From assembly GCA_900554255.1 (NCBI GenBank), contig USGN01000086.1, positions 1 to 5,727 of the forward strand: DNA of 5,727 nucleotides, in the 5' to 3' direction. Source of the stretch: an uncultured Collinsella sp. Its GTDB lineage: Bacteria > Actinomycetota > Coriobacteriia > Coriobacteriales > Coriobacteriaceae. The position numbers were made by a program, and so were the translations under genes. Below are positions 5,559 to 5,727 of this stretch, one piece after another. Within the stretch, counting starts at the first letter, position 1, and the number at the start of each line of letters is the position of its first letter. The notes beneath the pieces were generated by a model. The model was not told where the DNA came from and made no database searches. It worked only from the letters and a program-made list of their open reading frames with translations.

Positions 5559-5726
5559 CTACTCCTCGTGATGGTGGCCGCAGCAGCACTCGTGGCCGTC
5601 GTCATGGCCGTGGCCGCCGCAGCACTCGTGGTCCTCGCCATGGTGGTGGCCGCAACCGCACTCGTGGTCGTCGCCGTGCTCGCCGCAACCGCAGCCGTCC
5701 TCGTGGGCACCATGCTCCTCGGGACG
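5559..5726 (-). CDS. C-terminal part of a His/Cys-rich metal-binding protein, SlyD-like FKBP prolyl isomerase (partial)
   Basis: The gene enters from the right edge, so only the last 55 codons are seen. Of these residues, 14 are His, 9 Cys, 16 Asp/Glu and 13 Gly; only Arg, Pro and Ala occur once each outside those types. Three spaced modules share an HEC core: DDHECGCGHHHG, EDHECCGGHGHD and DGHECCCGHHHEE. The string CCGGHGHD also occurs in the metal-binding tail of E. coli SlyD, a FKBP-type prolyl isomerase and nickel chaperone, so a SlyD-like protein is the best guess. Low-complexity metal tails also arise in HypB, CobW-type GTPases and zinc transporters, and the catalytic domain is outside the window. 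The tail ends in Glu-Glu-stop, and those GAG GAG codons form the ribosome binding site of the next gene. Tandem CACGAGTGC units give the DNA a repetitive character. Confidence 0.6.
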   Translation of the reverse strand, partial: RPEEHGAHEDGCGCGEHGDDHECGCGHHHGEDHECCGGHGHDDGHECCCGHHHEE

Positions 5727-5727
5727 A

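Noticed and set aside
4141..5571. 476-codon open frame on the plus strand
   Set aside because: It runs antisense across three well-supported genes with ribosome binding sites and recognisable products. Long antisense frames are common in GC-rich DNA, and its translation shows no domain I recognise.
5554..5589. Longer start for the small membrane protein at 5589
   Set aside because: It would overlap the end of the His-rich gene and add a basic non-hydrophobic leader; the ATG at 5553 has GAGGAG 8 nt upstream.
5321..5713. 130-codon minus-strand frame rich in Ala/Thr/Arg
   Set aside because: It is a frame shadow of the His/Cys-rich tail and the membrane protein. The alternative frame gives the SlyD-like metal tail and correct operon spacing.
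5559..5726. CRISPR array or tandem-repeat element at the right end
   Set aside because: The repeats are short, variable units of codons for a metal-binding tail in a consistent reading frame, not direct repeats with unique spacers.

Overview
The window is a stretch of bacterial chromosome in which every supportable gene lies on the minus strand, so transcription runs from the right end (base 5727) to the left end (base 1). Coding DNA is GC-rich with dense gene packing, while the 1618-2025 gap is clearly AT-richer. High GC combined with a sugar PTS, strong GAGGAG-type Shine-Dalgarno sites and small uncharacterised membrane and HEAT-repeat proteins suggests an actinobacterial gut anaerobe of the Coriobacteriia (Collinsella-like). 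That placement is an inference from style and content, since the window holds no marker gene.

Right to left, the first unit is a tightly packed cluster. It starts with the C-terminal end of a His/Cys-rich metal-binding protein cut by the window edge (SlyD-like by its tail). Next come a small two-TM membrane protein, a HEAT-repeat protein with a charged tail, and an NAD-type isocitrate dehydrogenase. The gaps are 5, 15 and 6 bp. At two of the three junctions the last two codons of the upstream gene (GAG GAG, Glu-Glu) also form the ribosome binding site of the next gene, so the four are very probably one operon with coupled translation.

A 126-bp gap (3193-3318) follows. It carries two inverted repeats without U-tracts and a possible -10 element. 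The next gene encodes a signal-anchored extracytoplasmic protein resembling the SurA/PrsA chaperone fold, with a long acidic cytoplasmic N-terminus and no visible PPIase domain. A textbook intrinsic terminator (2027-2062) closes that unit.

A 409-bp non-coding region (1618-2026) then precedes a GlcNAc/glucose-family PTS EIICB permease (nagE-like), which ends at its own strong terminator (67-102). This region is the richest regulatory DNA in the window. It holds a pair of 12-bp direct repeats spaced exactly 21 bp just upstream of a -10-like element, two palindromes further upstream, and a predicted mRNA leader with three successive hairpins. The first 60 bases lie beyond the nagE terminator and contain a perfect-arm palindrome, TGTAAT-N4-ATTACA, that may regulate a gene outside the window.

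No mobile element, tRNA, rRNA, CRISPR array or known riboswitch was recognised. There is no clear candidate for a wholly new system. The most interesting items are the nagE control region, the uncharacterised SlyD-like/membrane/HEAT/IDH cluster and the PPIase-less SurA-like surface protein.
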